Translations under genes and position numbers: made by a program
Notes under the pieces: generated by a model
Told to the model about the DNA's origin: nothing
The model's database searches: none
What the model saw: only the letters and a program-made list of their open reading frames with translations
NCBI RefSeq assembly: GCF_022695985.1
Contig: NZ_JAAPBF010000017.1
Span: 1-63,997 of the forward strand
Length of the DNA stretch: 63,997 nt
Source: Streptomyces sp. NP-1717
GTDB taxonomy: Bacteria; Actinomycetota; Actinomycetes; Streptomycetales; Streptomycetaceae
Direction of reading: 5' to 3'
Shown: positions 1-8,684 of the stretch, piece by piece
How positions within the stretch are numbered: position 1 is the stretch's first letter
Layout: each line of letters begins with the position of its first letter

Positions 1-3
1 CGG

Positions 4-747
4 GTGCCGAAGAGCAGAGACACGTGGCCCGCACTGACCGCCTGGCGCCGTCGGCTCGTCTCGCGCGCCGTCCAGGGCGGCTGGCGGTGGATCCGGGAGG
101 CCGGGGCGGTCAGCGCCGAGCAGCCGGGGAGGCTGCGCTTCGGCCGGATCGGCACCGGGACCCGGCTCGCCTTCCCGCAGGGCACGGTCTTCGGCGAGCC
201 GTGGATCGAACTGGGCGACCACTGTGTCATCGGCGAACACGTCACGCTCACGGCCGGGATGATGCCCGGCCTGGACCTGGGCGCGGAGCCGATCCTGCGG
301 CTCGGTGACGGTGTCGTACTCGGCCGTGGCAGCCATGTCGTCGCCGACTCGGCGGTGACCGTCGGCGCGAACACCTACTGCGGGCCGTACGTCTACATCA
401 CGTCCACGAACCACAGTTACGACGATCCTGAGGTGCCCGTCGGCAAGCAGTGGCCGCGCAGTGAGCGGGTCTCGGTGGGGCCCGGGTGCTGGCTCGGCAC
501 CGGCGCGGTGATCCTTCCGGGGGCGCGGCTGGGCCGCAACGTGGTGGTCGCGGCGGGCGCGGTCGTACGGGGCGAGGTGCCCGACCACTCGGTGGTCGCC
601 GGCGCGCCCGCGCGGATCGTACGGAGCTGGGACCCGGAGCGGGGCTGGCAGCCGCCGCTGCGTACGCCCGCGCCCGTACCGATCCCGGAAGGCATCACCC
701 CGCAGCAGCTGCTGGCGCTGGCCGAGCTGGATCCGGACCTGTCCTAG
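4..747 (+). CDS. LbH-fold (hexapeptide repeat) acyltransferase
   Basis: This 247-residue protein is a left-handed beta-helix acyltransferase of the maa/NodL/LacA superfamily, which transfers acetyl or acyl groups from CoA to a sugar or similar acceptor. Imperfect hexapeptide repeats ([LIV]-G-x4) run from about residue 60 to 205. They include a GDHCVIGEHV stretch, a HSYDD acceptor-loop motif near 137-141 and a closing VVAGAPARIV segment near 197-206, typical of the family's C-terminal end. A charged helical N-terminus with WRRRL and a Pro-rich tail flank the helix. The GTG start lies three bases into the window, so the promoter is not visible and a longer protein cannot be fully excluded. The substrate cannot be predicted. 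The stop codon abuts the inverted-repeat element that follows. Confidence 0.85.
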   Translation: MPKSRDTWPALTAWRRRLVSRAVQGGWRWIREAGAVSAEQPGRLRFGRIGTGTRLAFPQGTVFGEPWIELGDHCVIGEHVTLTAGMMPGLDLGAEPILRLGDGVVLGRGSHVVADSAVTVGANTYCGPYVYITSTNHSYDDPEVPVGKQWPRSERVSVGPGCWLGTGAVILPGARLGRNVVVAAGAVVRGEVPDHSVVAGAPARIVRSWDPERGWQPPLRTPAPVPIPEGITPQQLLALAELDPDLS

Positions 748-926
748 GGCGTGTCCGCGAAGTCCCGCCTGGCTCGCGGCGCCTGGTACGGCACCTCGCC
801 GCGTTGTCGGACCCGGCCGAGTACGGCAGGTCCATCCACAACGCCGGTCCTCCGCCTTGCGATGCACCGCACCAGCCGCCGCGGGCCCCGCCCTACGGGC
901 GGACGGCGCTACTTCGCGGACACCCC
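747..926. repeat. MITE-like element with 17-bp terminal inverted repeats
   Basis: A 180-bp non-coding segment begins with GGGCGTGTCCGCGAAGT at 747-763. It ends with its reverse complement (one mismatch) at 911-926/927. The inside is GC-rich, contains a further small inverted repeat (around 884-902) and has no credible gene. The left end overlaps the last base of the acyltransferase stop codon. A 43-bp internal block (833-875) recurs with 36 identities at 21408-21450, which shows that it is a dispersed sequence family. The structure resembles a miniature inverted-repeat element or a mobile hairpin/terminator. No flanking target-site duplication is obvious. Confidence 0.65.
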
Positions 927-986
927 CTGGCACGCCCGCCGGCCCGGTCCGCCGGGGCCGCCACGGGGCGTCGTACGGGCGGCTCG

Positions 987-1853
987 TCAGCCCGCGGCCA
1001 GCAGGACCGTGCCGATCAGCGCGAGTCCGGCGCCCGCCGCCTGGACGGCGCGCAGCTTCTCCTTCAGTACGCCTCGCGCGGCGACCGCCGTGATCACGGG
1101 GTACAGCGAGGCCAGGACGGCGGCGACCGTGACGGGACCGTTCTGCGCGGCGATCGAGTAGGTGCCGTTGGCGGCGACGTCCGCGAGTCCGACGAACGCC
1201 AGCGCGGGCAGCGCCGCCCGGATCACCTGGAATCCGCCCCCCTCCGGCAGCGCCCGCGCGCCCCGCCTCACCGACACGTACAGCGCGGCCCCGCCGACAG
1301 CGACGTTGGTGACGCGCTGTACGAACAGCGCCAGGAACAGGCCGGTGATCGACGCCGACGCCTCGGCGATCAGGGCCATGACCGCGCCGAACCCGACCGC
1401 GGCGACCAGCGTCAGCGCGATCGCCCGGCGCTGGACCGCCGCTCCGCGCAGCTCGGGCCCGCCGGCCAGCACGATGCCCGCGACGGCGACGGCGATCCCG
1501 GCGAGCTGGAGCAGTCCGGGGCGCTCGCCGACGACGATGCCGACGCCCACCGGTACGGCCACGCCGATCGAGCCGAGCGGGGAGACGACGCCCATGGGGC
1601 CGAGTGCGAGCGCCTTGTAGAAGGCGAGCATGGCGACGGGGCCGACGACTCCGGCCGCGACCGCGTACCAGAGCTGAGGTCCGGTCGCGGTCCAGGCGCC
1701 GGTCGCGACGACGACCACGCCGAGGACGGCGACGGCGATCGACTGCGACACCACGACCACCGTCAGGGCGGGTGTCCGCCGGGTGAGCAGTCCGCCGCCG
1801 AAGTCGGCCAGACCCCAGAGCAGGGCGGTGGCCAGCGCGAACAGTGCGGTCAT
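987..1853 (-). CDS. EamA/DMT-superfamily membrane transporter
   Basis: This 288-residue integral membrane protein belongs to the drug/metabolite transporter superfamily (EamA). It shows about ten hydrophobic helices in two halves, with the characteristic LWGLADFGGG opening in helix 1 and a second-half helix containing ASLYPVITAVAARGVLKEK, the family's end motif. I chose the ATG at 1853 (MTALFALATALLWG) because the upstream extension in the same frame is hydrophilic and overlaps the promoter. It is divergent from the XRE-cupin regulator starting at 1949, and a 25-bp inverted repeat sits between them. This arrangement suggests that the regulator controls this exporter. The substrate is unknown; amino acids or small amines are typical. 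Confidence 0.85.
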   Translation of the reverse strand: MTALFALATALLWGLADFGGGLLTRRTPALTVVVVSQSIAVAVLGVVVVATGAWTATGPQLWYAVAAGVVGPVAMLAFYKALALGPMGVVSPLGSIGVAVPVGVGIVVGERPGLLQLAGIAVAVAGIVLAGGPELRGAAVQRRAIALTLVAAVGFGAVMALIAEASASITGLFLALFVQRVTNVAVGGAALYVSVRRGARALPEGGGFQVIRAALPALAFVGLADVAANGTYSIAAQNGPVTVAAVLASLYPVITAVAARGVLKEKLRAVQAAGAGLALIGTVLLAAG

Positions 1854-1875
1854 GGAGCGAACCTCGCCAGTACAG

Positions 1876-1943
1876 TGTGGTGGACGGTTGGTGCACCACA
1901 CCGTAGTGCACTCTATTGGACTGCTCCATTGAATATATTGGAC
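1876..1943. promoter_or_regulatory. Divergent control region with inverted and direct repeats
   Basis: Three repeats occupy the 95 bp between the EamA gene and the XRE-cupin gene. TGTGGTG (1876-1882) and CACCACA (1894-1900) form a 25-bp interrupted palindrome that encloses the perfect decamer TGGTGCACCA (1889-1898). GTGCAC recurs at 1906-1911. TATTGGAC is repeated exactly at 1914-1921 and 1936-1943, 22 bp apart or two helical turns. These are plausible operators for the adjacent XRE regulator and lie where both promoters should be. Binding itself is inferred. Confidence 0.55.
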
Positions 1944-1948
1944 GGAAT

Positions 1949-2521
1949 GTGTCGGAGCTCGACCAGCTGACCCAGTCGCTCGCGCGTAACCTCAAACGGT
2001 GGCGCGGCGAGCGAGCCTTCACCCTCGACGCCCTGGCGGCCCGGTCGGGGGTGAGCCGGGGCATGATCATCCAGATCGAGCAGGCGCGCACCAACCCCAG
2101 CGTCGGCACGACGGTGAAACTCGCCGACGCGCTCGGCATCAGCATCACCACGCTTCTCGACTACGAACAGGGCCCGCAGGTCAGGGTCGTACCGGCCGGC
2201 CAGGCCGTCCGCATGTGGTCCACCGACGCGGGCAGCTCCACCGTCCTGCTGGTCGGGACCGAGTCACGCGGCCCGCTCGAACTCTGGTCCTGGAAGCTGG
2301 TGCCCGGCGAGCACAGCGACTCCGACGCGCACCCGGACGGCACGACCGAGCTGCTGCACGTCACCGCGGGCGAGCTGACCCTCGTCGTGGACGGCGCGAC
2401 GCACACCGTGGCCGAGGGCTCGTCGGCGGTCTTCGAGGCGAACGTGTCCCACGCCTACCGCAACGAGGGCACCACGACCGTCGAGATGACGATGGCCGTC
2501 TCCATCCCGCCCGCCCGCTGA
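1949..2521 (+). CDS. XRE-family regulator with C-terminal cupin domain
   Basis: A 190-residue transcription factor. An N-terminal helix-turn-helix of the lambda-repressor/XRE type covers about residues 7-65 (LARNLKRWRGERAFTLDALA, then SGVSRGMIIQIEQARTNPS). A small cupin beta-barrel covers about 105-180 (HSDSDAHPDGTTELLHV, then AVFEANVSHAYRNEG). Such proteins usually sense a small ligand in the cupin and control a neighbouring transporter or catabolic gene. The in-frame TTG at 1916 would put the TATTGGAC repeats inside the gene, so I prefer GTG at 1949, preceded by GGACGGA. The divergent EamA exporter is the likely target. Confidence 0.85.
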   Translation: MSELDQLTQSLARNLKRWRGERAFTLDALAARSGVSRGMIIQIEQARTNPSVGTTVKLADALGISITTLLDYEQGPQVRVVPAGQAVRMWSTDAGSSTVLLVGTESRGPLELWSWKLVPGEHSDSDAHPDGTTELLHVTAGELTLVVDGATHTVAEGSSAVFEANVSHAYRNEGTTTVEMTMAVSIPPAR

Positions 2522-2597
2522 ACGCGCGCATCGCGCTGCCGTTCATCCGCCGAGACGCCCGTACGCCGCCGCCCGCCCGCCTGTTAGCTTGACGCCC

Positions 2598-3161
2598 ATG
2601 CGCGCCCCCATCGGAGACTTCACCGACGCCCGACCCGCCCCCGACTGCCTCGACCTGCTCACGGAGCCCGTCGCCGCCGCCGTACGGGCCTGGCAGGGCG
2701 ATGTGCCCGCCGAGCAGCTGCTCTACGTGGACACCGACCCGGAGATCGCGGACACCGCCGCCTTCGTGGAACACCACGGGGCCGATCTGCTCGACCGGTC
2801 CGCCAACTGCGTCGTCGTGGCGGGCAAGCGCGGCGGCGAGTCCACGCTCGCCGCCTGTCTCGTGCTGTCCCGGACGCGTGTCGACGTCAACGGGGTCGTA
2901 CGCAAGCAACTCGGCGCCCGCAAGGCCTCGTTCGCCCCGATGGACTCCGCCACCGGCGAGACCGGCATGGAGTACGGCGGCATCACACCGATCGGCCTGC
3001 CGGCCGGCTGGACACTGCTCGTGGACGCCGCCGTCGTGGACACCGAGTGGGTGCTCATCGGCAGCGGACGCCGCCGGGGGAAGCTGATCGTGCCCGGCAA
3101 GGCGTTCGCCACCCTGCCGGGCGCCACGGTCGTCGACGGGCTCGGTGTCCCCACCGCCTGA
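2598..3161 (+). CDS. YbaK/EbsC-family aminoacyl-tRNA deacylase-like protein
   Basis: This 187-residue protein has the YbaK/ProX editing-domain fold, whose members hydrolyse mischarged aminoacyl-tRNA (for example Cys- or Ala-tRNAPro) in trans. Landmarks are DTAAFVEHHG near 48-57, NCVVVAGKRGG near 66-76, the VRKQLGARKASFAPMDSA region containing the conserved lysine near 107-112, and GMEYGGITPIGLP near 122-134, the conserved G-x-P substrate loop. The start is ATG 2598; TAGCTT ends seven bases upstream and there is no Shine-Dalgarno sequence, so a leaderless transcript is likely. The domain is free-standing, not fused to prolyl-tRNA synthetase. The exact tRNA substrate is not predictable. Confidence 0.8.
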   Translation: MRAPIGDFTDARPAPDCLDLLTEPVAAAVRAWQGDVPAEQLLYVDTDPEIADTAAFVEHHGADLLDRSANCVVVAGKRGGESTLAACLVLSRTRVDVNGVVRKQLGARKASFAPMDSATGETGMEYGGITPIGLPAGWTLLVDAAVVDTEWVLIGSGRRRGKLIVPGKAFATLPGATVVDGLGVPTA

Positions 3162-3193
3162 AGCCGGCCGGGCCGCGAAGTCCGACGGCCCGC

Positions 3194-3601
3194 TCAGCCG
3201 AGGCGCGGTATCTCGATGGCCGGGCAGCGGTCCATCACCATGTCGAGACCGGCGGCCCGCGTGCGCTCGTACGCCTTCTCGTCGATCACACCGAGCTGGA
3301 ACCAGACCGCCTTCGCGCCGATCGCGGCGGCCTCGTCGGCGACCTGACCCGCCAGCTCGCTGTTGACGAACACATCCACCACGTCCACGGGGAACGGGAT
3401 CTCGGCCAGCGACGCGTACCCCCGCTCGCCGTGGACCGTCTCCGCCTTGGGATGCACCGGCACCACGCGCTTGCCGTACCGCTGGAGCACGGCCGCCACC
3501 CCGTAGGCCGCGCGCGAACTGTTGCCGGACAGGCCCACGACCGCCCAGGTGTCGCCCGTGGAGGTCAGAATCCTGCGGATCGTCTCATCGTCTGCGTACA
3601 T
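3194..3601 (-). CDS. CoA-binding domain protein (YccU-like)
   Basis: This 135-residue protein is a stand-alone Rossmann-type CoA-binding domain (CoA_binding_2, like E. coli YccU). The nucleotide-binding loop WAVVGLSGNSSRAAYGVA lies near residues 19-36. It is followed by VVPVHPK, the DVVDVFVNSE strand and VWFQLGVIDE, all family signatures. The start is ATG 3601 (MYADDETIRR); the upstream in-frame sequence is unlike the family. It is convergent with the YbaK-like gene and divergent from the YigZ gene at 3714. No catalytic function is established for the family; a role in binding CoA or a related nucleotide is assumed. Confidence 0.85.
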   Translation of the reverse strand: MYADDETIRRILTSTGDTWAVVGLSGNSSRAAYGVAAVLQRYGKRVVPVHPKAETVHGERGYASLAEIPFPVDVVDVFVNSELAGQVADEAAAIGAKAVWFQLGVIDEKAYERTRAAGLDMVMDRCPAIEIPRLG

Positions 3602-3713
3602 GCCCGGATCAACGGCCGGCACGGCCCGGCAATTCCCCCGTCCCACCCCCGCCCCGCCCATTGGCGAGGGGCCGCCATGCGCGCCCGGTGGTGGCAGAGC
3701 CTAGGGTGGCGCG

Positions 3714-4340
3714 ATGCATGAGCAGTACCGCACCGTCGCCCGCCGGGGTGTCCACGAGACCGAGATCAACCGGTCGCGTTTCCTCTGCGCACTCGCGCCC
3801 GCCGCGACCGAGGAGGAGGCACGGGACTTCGTCGCGGGCGTCCGCCGGGAACACCCCACCGCCACGCACAACTGCTTCGCCTACGTCATCGGCGCCGACG
3901 CCTCCGTACAGAAGGCCGGCGACGACGGGGAACCCGGCGGTACGGCCGGCGCGCCGATGCTCCAGATGCTGATGCGCCGGGACGTGCGGTACGTCGTCGC
4001 CGTCGTCACGCGCTACTACGGAGGCGTCAAGCTCGGCGCGGGCGGGCTGATCCGCGCCTACGGTGGCGCGGTGGGCGAAACCCTCGACAGGGTCGGCACC
4101 GTCACCCGCCGGCGCTACCGGCTCGCCACGATCATCGTCGACCACCAGCGGGCCGGAAAGCTGGAGAACGAACTCCGGGCCACCGGCCGCACCGTGCGCG
4201 ACGTGCGGTACGCGGAGATAGTGACCATGCGGATCGGACTGCCCGCCTCCGACGTCGGCGCCTTCCGCGAATGGCTCGCCGACACCACCGCCGGAACCGC
4301 CCTGCTGGAACTGGGCGGTGAGGCGTACGGCGACGTCTGA
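3714..4340 (+). CDS. YigZ/IMPACT-family protein
   Basis: A 208-residue member of the YigZ (IMPACT/UPF0029) family. The N-terminal RNase-PH/EF-G-IV-like fold carries the diagnostic ATHNCFAYVIG (about residues 43-53), the GEPGGTAGAPML loop (about 69-80) and VVTRYYGGVKLGAGGLIRAY (about 96-115). A DUF1949 ferredoxin-like domain follows from about 140. Eukaryotic IMPACT regulates translation through GCN1; the bacterial role is unsettled but probably involves nucleic-acid or ribosome binding. The TAGGGT hexamer ends six bases before the ATG and no ribosome-binding site is visible, suggesting leaderless translation. Confidence 0.88.
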   Translation: MHEQYRTVARRGVHETEINRSRFLCALAPAATEEEARDFVAGVRREHPTATHNCFAYVIGADASVQKAGDDGEPGGTAGAPMLQMLMRRDVRYVVAVVTRYYGGVKLGAGGLIRAYGGAVGETLDRVGTVTRRRYRLATIIVDHQRAGKLENELRATGRTVRDVRYAEIVTMRIGLPASDVGAFREWLADTTAGTALLELGGEAYGDV

Positions 4341-4433
4341 CCCCGGCCGGGACCGGAGGAACGCCAGTCGCCCCACGGGTGAAATGCCGGTAGCCACACG
4401 TGATGTCCGACCCCACCGTTACTCTCAGGGATC

Positions 4434-5600
4434 ATGAGATTCCTGCACACGTCGGACTGGCACCTGGGGCGGTCGTTCCACCGGGTCAGCCTGCTCGACG
4501 CACAGGCGGCCTTCCTCGACCATCTCGTGGCGACCGCGCTGGCGCACGAGGTCGACGCGGTCCTCGTGGCGGGCGACGTGTACGACCGGGCGGTGCCGCC
4601 GCTCTCCGCCGTCGAACTCTTCGACCGCGCGCTGCACCGCCTCGCCGAGGCACGCGTACCGACGGTGATGATCTCCGGGAACCACGACTCGGCCCGGCGG
4701 CTGGGCGTCGGCGCCGGGCTCATCGACCACGCCGGAATCCATCTGCGCACCGACCCGGCCCGCTGCGCCACCCCCGTCGTGCTCCCCGACGCCCACGGCG
4801 ACGTAGCCTTCTACGGCCTGCCCTACCTCGAACCGGCCCTGGTCCGCGACGAGTTCAAGGCGGACAAGGCGGGACACGAGGCCGTGCTGACCGCCGCGCT
4901 CGACCGGGTACGGGCCGACCTCGCCGCACGGCCGGAAGGCACCCGGTCCGTCGTCCTCGCCCACGCCTTCGTGGCCGGCGGCGCCGCCAGCGACAGCGAA
5001 CGCGACATCACCGTCGGCGGCGTGTCCGCCGTGCCCGCCGGGACGTTCGACGGCGTGGACTACGTGGCCCTCGGGCATCTGCACGGCTCACAGACCCTCA
5101 CCGAGCGCGTCCGCTACTCCGGTTCACCCCTCGCCTACTCCTTCTCCGAGACCGACCACCGCAAGACGATGTGGCTCGTGGACCTCGGGCCCGGCGGCGA
5201 GGTCCACGCCGAGCGGATCGACTGCCCGGTGCCGCGCCCGCTGGCCCGTGTCCGCGGTACCCTCGCCGGGCTCCTCGACGACCCCGTACTCACCCGCCAC
5301 GAGCGGTCCTGGATCGAGGCGACACTCACCGACCCCGTGCGCCCCGCCGAGCCCATGGCACGCCTCGCCGAACGCTTCCCGCACACCCTCAGCCTCGTCT
5401 TCGACCCCGACCGGGGTGACGACGACGTCGTCGCGTCCTACGCGCGGCGCCTCGAAGGCCGCAGTGACCAGGAGATCGCCGAGGACTTCGTGGCGCACGT
5501 CAGGAGCGGAGCCGGACCGGACGACCGGGAACGGACCGTGCTGCGCGGCGCCTTCGACCACGTACGCGTCGACACCGCCGTACGCGAGGTGACCGGATGA
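4434..5600 (+). CDS. sbcD: Exonuclease SbcD (Mre11-type subunit)
   Basis: The 388-residue nuclease subunit of the SbcCD complex, which opens DNA hairpins and processes double-strand ends. The metallophosphoesterase motifs are complete: SDWHLG near residue 7, AGDVYDR near 47, GNHDS near 82, LAHAFV near 174 and LGHLHG near 209, together supplying the two-metal site. A C-terminal capping domain follows from about 270. The stop codon overlaps the start of sbcC (ATGA), so the two subunits are translationally coupled. TACTCT lies eight bases before the ATG without a Shine-Dalgarno sequence, consistent with a leaderless mRNA. Confidence 0.95.
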   Translation: MRFLHTSDWHLGRSFHRVSLLDAQAAFLDHLVATALAHEVDAVLVAGDVYDRAVPPLSAVELFDRALHRLAEARVPTVMISGNHDSARRLGVGAGLIDHAGIHLRTDPARCATPVVLPDAHGDVAFYGLPYLEPALVRDEFKADKAGHEAVLTAALDRVRADLAARPEGTRSVVLAHAFVAGGAASDSERDITVGGVSAVPAGTFDGVDYVALGHLHGSQTLTERVRYSGSPLAYSFSETDHRKTMWLVDLGPGGEVHAERIDCPVPRPLARVRGTLAGLLDDPVLTRHERSWIEATLTDPVRPAEPMARLAERFPHTLSLVFDPDRGDDDVVASYARRLEGRSDQEIAEDFVAHVRSGAGPDDRERTVLRGAFDHVRVDTAVREVTG

Positions 5601-8600
5601 GACTGCACCGGCTGACCGTCACCGCCTTCGGCCCCTTCGCCGACACCCAGGAGGTCGACTTCGACGCGCTGTGCGCCGGAGGGATCTTCCTGCTGCACGG
5701 CGCGACCGGCGCCGGGAAGACCTCGGTCCTCGACGCCGTCTGCTACGCGCTGTACGACGCCGTGCCGGGAGCGCGCCAGATCAAGGGCGGCGCCACCAAG
5801 GACGCCTCGCTGCGCAGCGACCACGCCCCCGCGGGCACCTCCACGGAGGTCTGCCTCGAACTGACCGTCGGCGGACGGCGGCTGGAGATCACCCGCAGCC
5901 CCGCGCAGACACGTCCCAAGAAGCGCGGCACCGGCGTCACCACGGAGAAGGCACGGAGCGGGCTGCGGGAGCACGACCCCGTGAGCGGTGACTGGCGCGC
6001 CCTGAGCCGCTCCCACCAGGAGATCGGCGAGGAGATCGGCCAGCTCCTCGGTATGAGCCGGGAGCAGTTCTGCCAGGTGGTCCTCCTGCCGCAGGGCGAC
6101 TTCGCGCGCTTCCTGCGCGCCGACGCCGAGGCACGCGGCAGACTCCTCGGCCGCCTCTTCGACACCCGCCGGTTCGCCGCCGTGGAGGAGCGCCTGGCCG
6201 AACTGCGCCGGGGCGCCGAACAGCAGGTACGGGAGGGCGATCAGCGGCTGCTCGACATCGGGCAGCGGATCGCCGGTGCGGCACGCGGGGGCATCGAACA
6301 GCCGCTGCCCGCACGGCAGCCCGGCGATCCGGGCCTCGCGCCCGCCGTCCTGGAATGGGCCGCCGTCGCCCGCTCCACGGCCCACGAGCGCCGGGACATC
6401 GCCGAGTGCGCCCTCGCGGGCGCCGAGAGCAGGCAGGCCGCCGCGCGCCGGCTGCTCGACGAGGAACGTGAACTGGCCCGGCTGCAACAGCGGTTCGCCG
6501 ACGGACGGCGGCGCGCCGACGACCTCGAAGCCCGCCGCCCCGCGTACGAGGCGGCGCGTACCAGGCTGGAGCGGGCCCGCAAGGCGGACCGGGTCGCCCC
6601 CGCGCTCGCCCTGCGCGCCGACGCCGAGCGCGCGCACCGTACGGCCGCCGACGCCCTCGACCGGGCCCGGGCCGTGCTCCCCGCCGAACTGACCGACGCC
6701 GGCGCCGACCAACTCTCCGCGCTGGAGCGGAAGATGCTGGCCGAACTGGGCCGGGTCGACGCGGCCCGGGGCGCCGAGCGGCGCAGCGCGGAGATCAGCC
6801 GCGAACGGGCCGAACTGGACCGTCAGGCGCGCGCGGACGAGGACCTGCTGGCCGACGCCGACGGCTGGCTCACGGGCTGGGAGACCGCCCGCCGGGAACA
6901 CCAGGAACGCGTCGAGGCGGCCCAGGAGGCGGCGACCCGCGCCGAACAGCTCGCCGGACAGCTCGAACCGGCGCGCGCACAGCTCGACGCGGCCCGCGCG
7001 CGTGACGCGCTCGACGCACGGGCCGCCGCGTCGCAGCGCCACCTGGACACCGCCCGCGGGCGCGCCAACGACGCCAAGGAGACCTGGCTCGACCTGCGCG
7101 AGCGACGGCTGCGCGGCATCGCCGCCGAACTCGCCGCCGGACTCGTGGCTGGGGAGCCCTGCGCGGTCTGCGGCTCCGCCGACCATCCGGCGCCCGCGCG
7201 GGCGGCGGCGGGCCAGGTCGACCAGGCGTCCGAGGACGCCGCGTTCGCCGCCTCCCGAAGGGCGGAGGCAGCGGTCACGGAGGCCGAGCGCGACCACGCC
7301 TGCGTACGGGAGGAGTACGCGGCGGCCCGGTCCGCGGCCGGCGGATCGACCGTCACCGAACTGGTCGCGCTCACCGAGCGCCTCGGCCGCGAGCACACGA
7401 CGGCGCACCGCCTCGCCGCCGGCACCCACGCCGCCCGTGAGGCGCTGGCCCGCGCCGAGCGGGAGCGCGAGGACCGGCTCGCCGCCCAGCGGTCGGCCGA
7501 GAACCGTGTCGCGGCCCGTACGTCACGGCGCGAAGCGCTCGACCACGAACAGACCGGTCTCGAATCGGAACTGGTACGCGCCCGCGGTGACGCCCACAGC
7601 GTCGCCGAGCACGCCGAACGGCTGGCGAAGCGGGCCCGGCTGCTCGCCGAGGCGGCCGACGCGGTACGGGACTTCGACGCCACGGCCGAGCGGCTGAAGG
7701 ACGGCGACGGCCGGCTCGCGGACGCCGCGTTCCGCGCGGGATTCGGGACACCGCGCGAGGCGGCGGCGGCCCTGCTGTCCGGCCCGGAGCAACGCGACCT
7801 GACCCACCGGATGGACGACTGGCAGGCCGAGGCCGCCGCCGTCGCCGACCGGCTCGGCGAGCCGGACGCGCGCGACGCGGCGCAGGCGCCTCCCGCCCGG
7901 CTCGACACGGCCCTGATGTCCTACGAGACGGCCGAGACCGCGCTGCGCGACGCGTCCTCCGCGCTCACGGGCGCCCGCGAGCGCGGCGCCGAGCTGGCCG
8001 GGCTCTCCCGGCGTGCCGAGGAGGAGGTACGGCGCCTCGGCCCGCTCCGTACGGAGTACGAGCGGGTCGCCCGCCTCGCCGCGCTCACCGCCGGCACCTC
8101 CACCGACAACGACCGCAAGATGCGCCTGGAGTCGTACGTCCTGGCCGCCCGCCTCGAACAGGTCGCGGAGGCGGCCACCGCGCGGCTGCTGCGCATGTCC
8201 TCAGGCCGCTACACCCTGGTCCACTCGGACGCGAGGAGCGGCGGCGGCAAGCGGTCCGGGCTCGGACTCCACGTGGTCGACTCCTGGACGGGCAGCGCGC
8301 GGGACACCGCGACCCTGTCCGGCGGGGAGACGTTCTTCGTGTCCCTCGCCCTCGCGCTGGGCCTCGCCGACGTCGTCACCGACGAGGCGGGCGGCGCCCG
8401 GCTGGACACCCTCTTCATCGACGAGGGGTTCGGCAGTCTGGACGACCAGACGCTGGACGAGGTCCTGGACGTGCTGGACTCACTGCGCGAACGGGACCGC
8501 AGCGTCGGCATAGTCAGCCATGTCGCGGACCTGCGCCGCCGGATCCCGACCCAGCTGGAGGTGACGAAGTCACGCCGGGGCTCGACGGTCAGTCTCCGGA

Positions 8601-8620
8601 CGGGCGGCGCCGAGGGCTGA
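5597..8620 (+). CDS. sbcC: Exonuclease SbcC (Rad50-type SMC ATPase)
   Basis: The 1007-residue ATPase partner of SbcD. The N-terminal Walker A motif is HGATGAGKTSVLDA (about residues 35-48), with a Q-loop at LPQGDFARFL. Long Ala/Arg/Glu-rich coiled-coil arms occupy about 200-480 and 550-830. The apex carries a Rad50 zinc hook, CAVCGSADHP, with cysteines near 521 and 524. The C-terminal lobe has the ABC signature LSGGETFFVSLALALG and Walker B LDTLFIDEGFGSLD. The protein clamps DNA and drives SbcD nuclease activity by ATP hydrolysis. The start overlaps the sbcD stop by four bases, so the pair forms a two-gene operon. Confidence 0.95.
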   Translation: MRLHRLTVTAFGPFADTQEVDFDALCAGGIFLLHGATGAGKTSVLDAVCYALYDAVPGARQIKGGATKDASLRSDHAPAGTSTEVCLELTVGGRRLEITRSPAQTRPKKRGTGVTTEKARSGLREHDPVSGDWRALSRSHQEIGEEIGQLLGMSREQFCQVVLLPQGDFARFLRADAEARGRLLGRLFDTRRFAAVEERLAELRRGAEQQVREGDQRLLDIGQRIAGAARGGIEQPLPARQPGDPGLAPAVLEWAAVARSTAHERRDIAECALAGAESRQAAARRLLDEERELARLQQRFADGRRRADDLEARRPAYEAARTRLERARKADRVAPALALRADAERAHRTAADALDRARAVLPAELTDAGADQLSALERKMLAELGRVDAARGAERRSAEISRERAELDRQARADEDLLADADGWLTGWETARREHQERVEAAQEAATRAEQLAGQLEPARAQLDAARARDALDARAAASQRHLDTARGRANDAKETWLDLRERRLRGIAAELAAGLVAGEPCAVCGSADHPAPARAAAGQVDQASEDAAFAASRRAEAAVTEAERDHACVREEYAAARSAAGGSTVTELVALTERLGREHTTAHRLAAGTHAAREALARAEREREDRLAAQRSAENRVAARTSRREALDHEQTGLESELVRARGDAHSVAEHAERLAKRARLLAEAADAVRDFDATAERLKDGDGRLADAAFRAGFGTPREAAAALLSGPEQRDLTHRMDDWQAEAAAVADRLGEPDARDAAQAPPARLDTALMSYETAETALRDASSALTGARERGAELAGLSRRAEEEVRRLGPLRTEYERVARLAALTAGTSTDNDRKMRLESYVLAARLEQVAEAATARLLRMSSGRYTLVHSDARSGGGKRSGLGLHVVDSWTGSARDTATLSGGETFFVSLALALGLADVVTDEAGGARLDTLFIDEGFGSLDDQTLDEVLDVLDSLRERDRSVGIVSHVADLRRRIPTQLEVTKSRRGSTVSLRTGGAEG

Positions 8621-8684
8621 GCACGGCCCGGCCGGGTCGGTCCGCAATCCGTATGACAGGGCGCCGGGCGGCCGACCATGATGG

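Noticed and set aside
5438..7429. A 663-residue open frame antisense to sbcCD
   Set aside because: It mirrors a gene with complete SbcC motifs. Long antisense frames are expected in DNA with this GC bias, and it has no recognisable motif.
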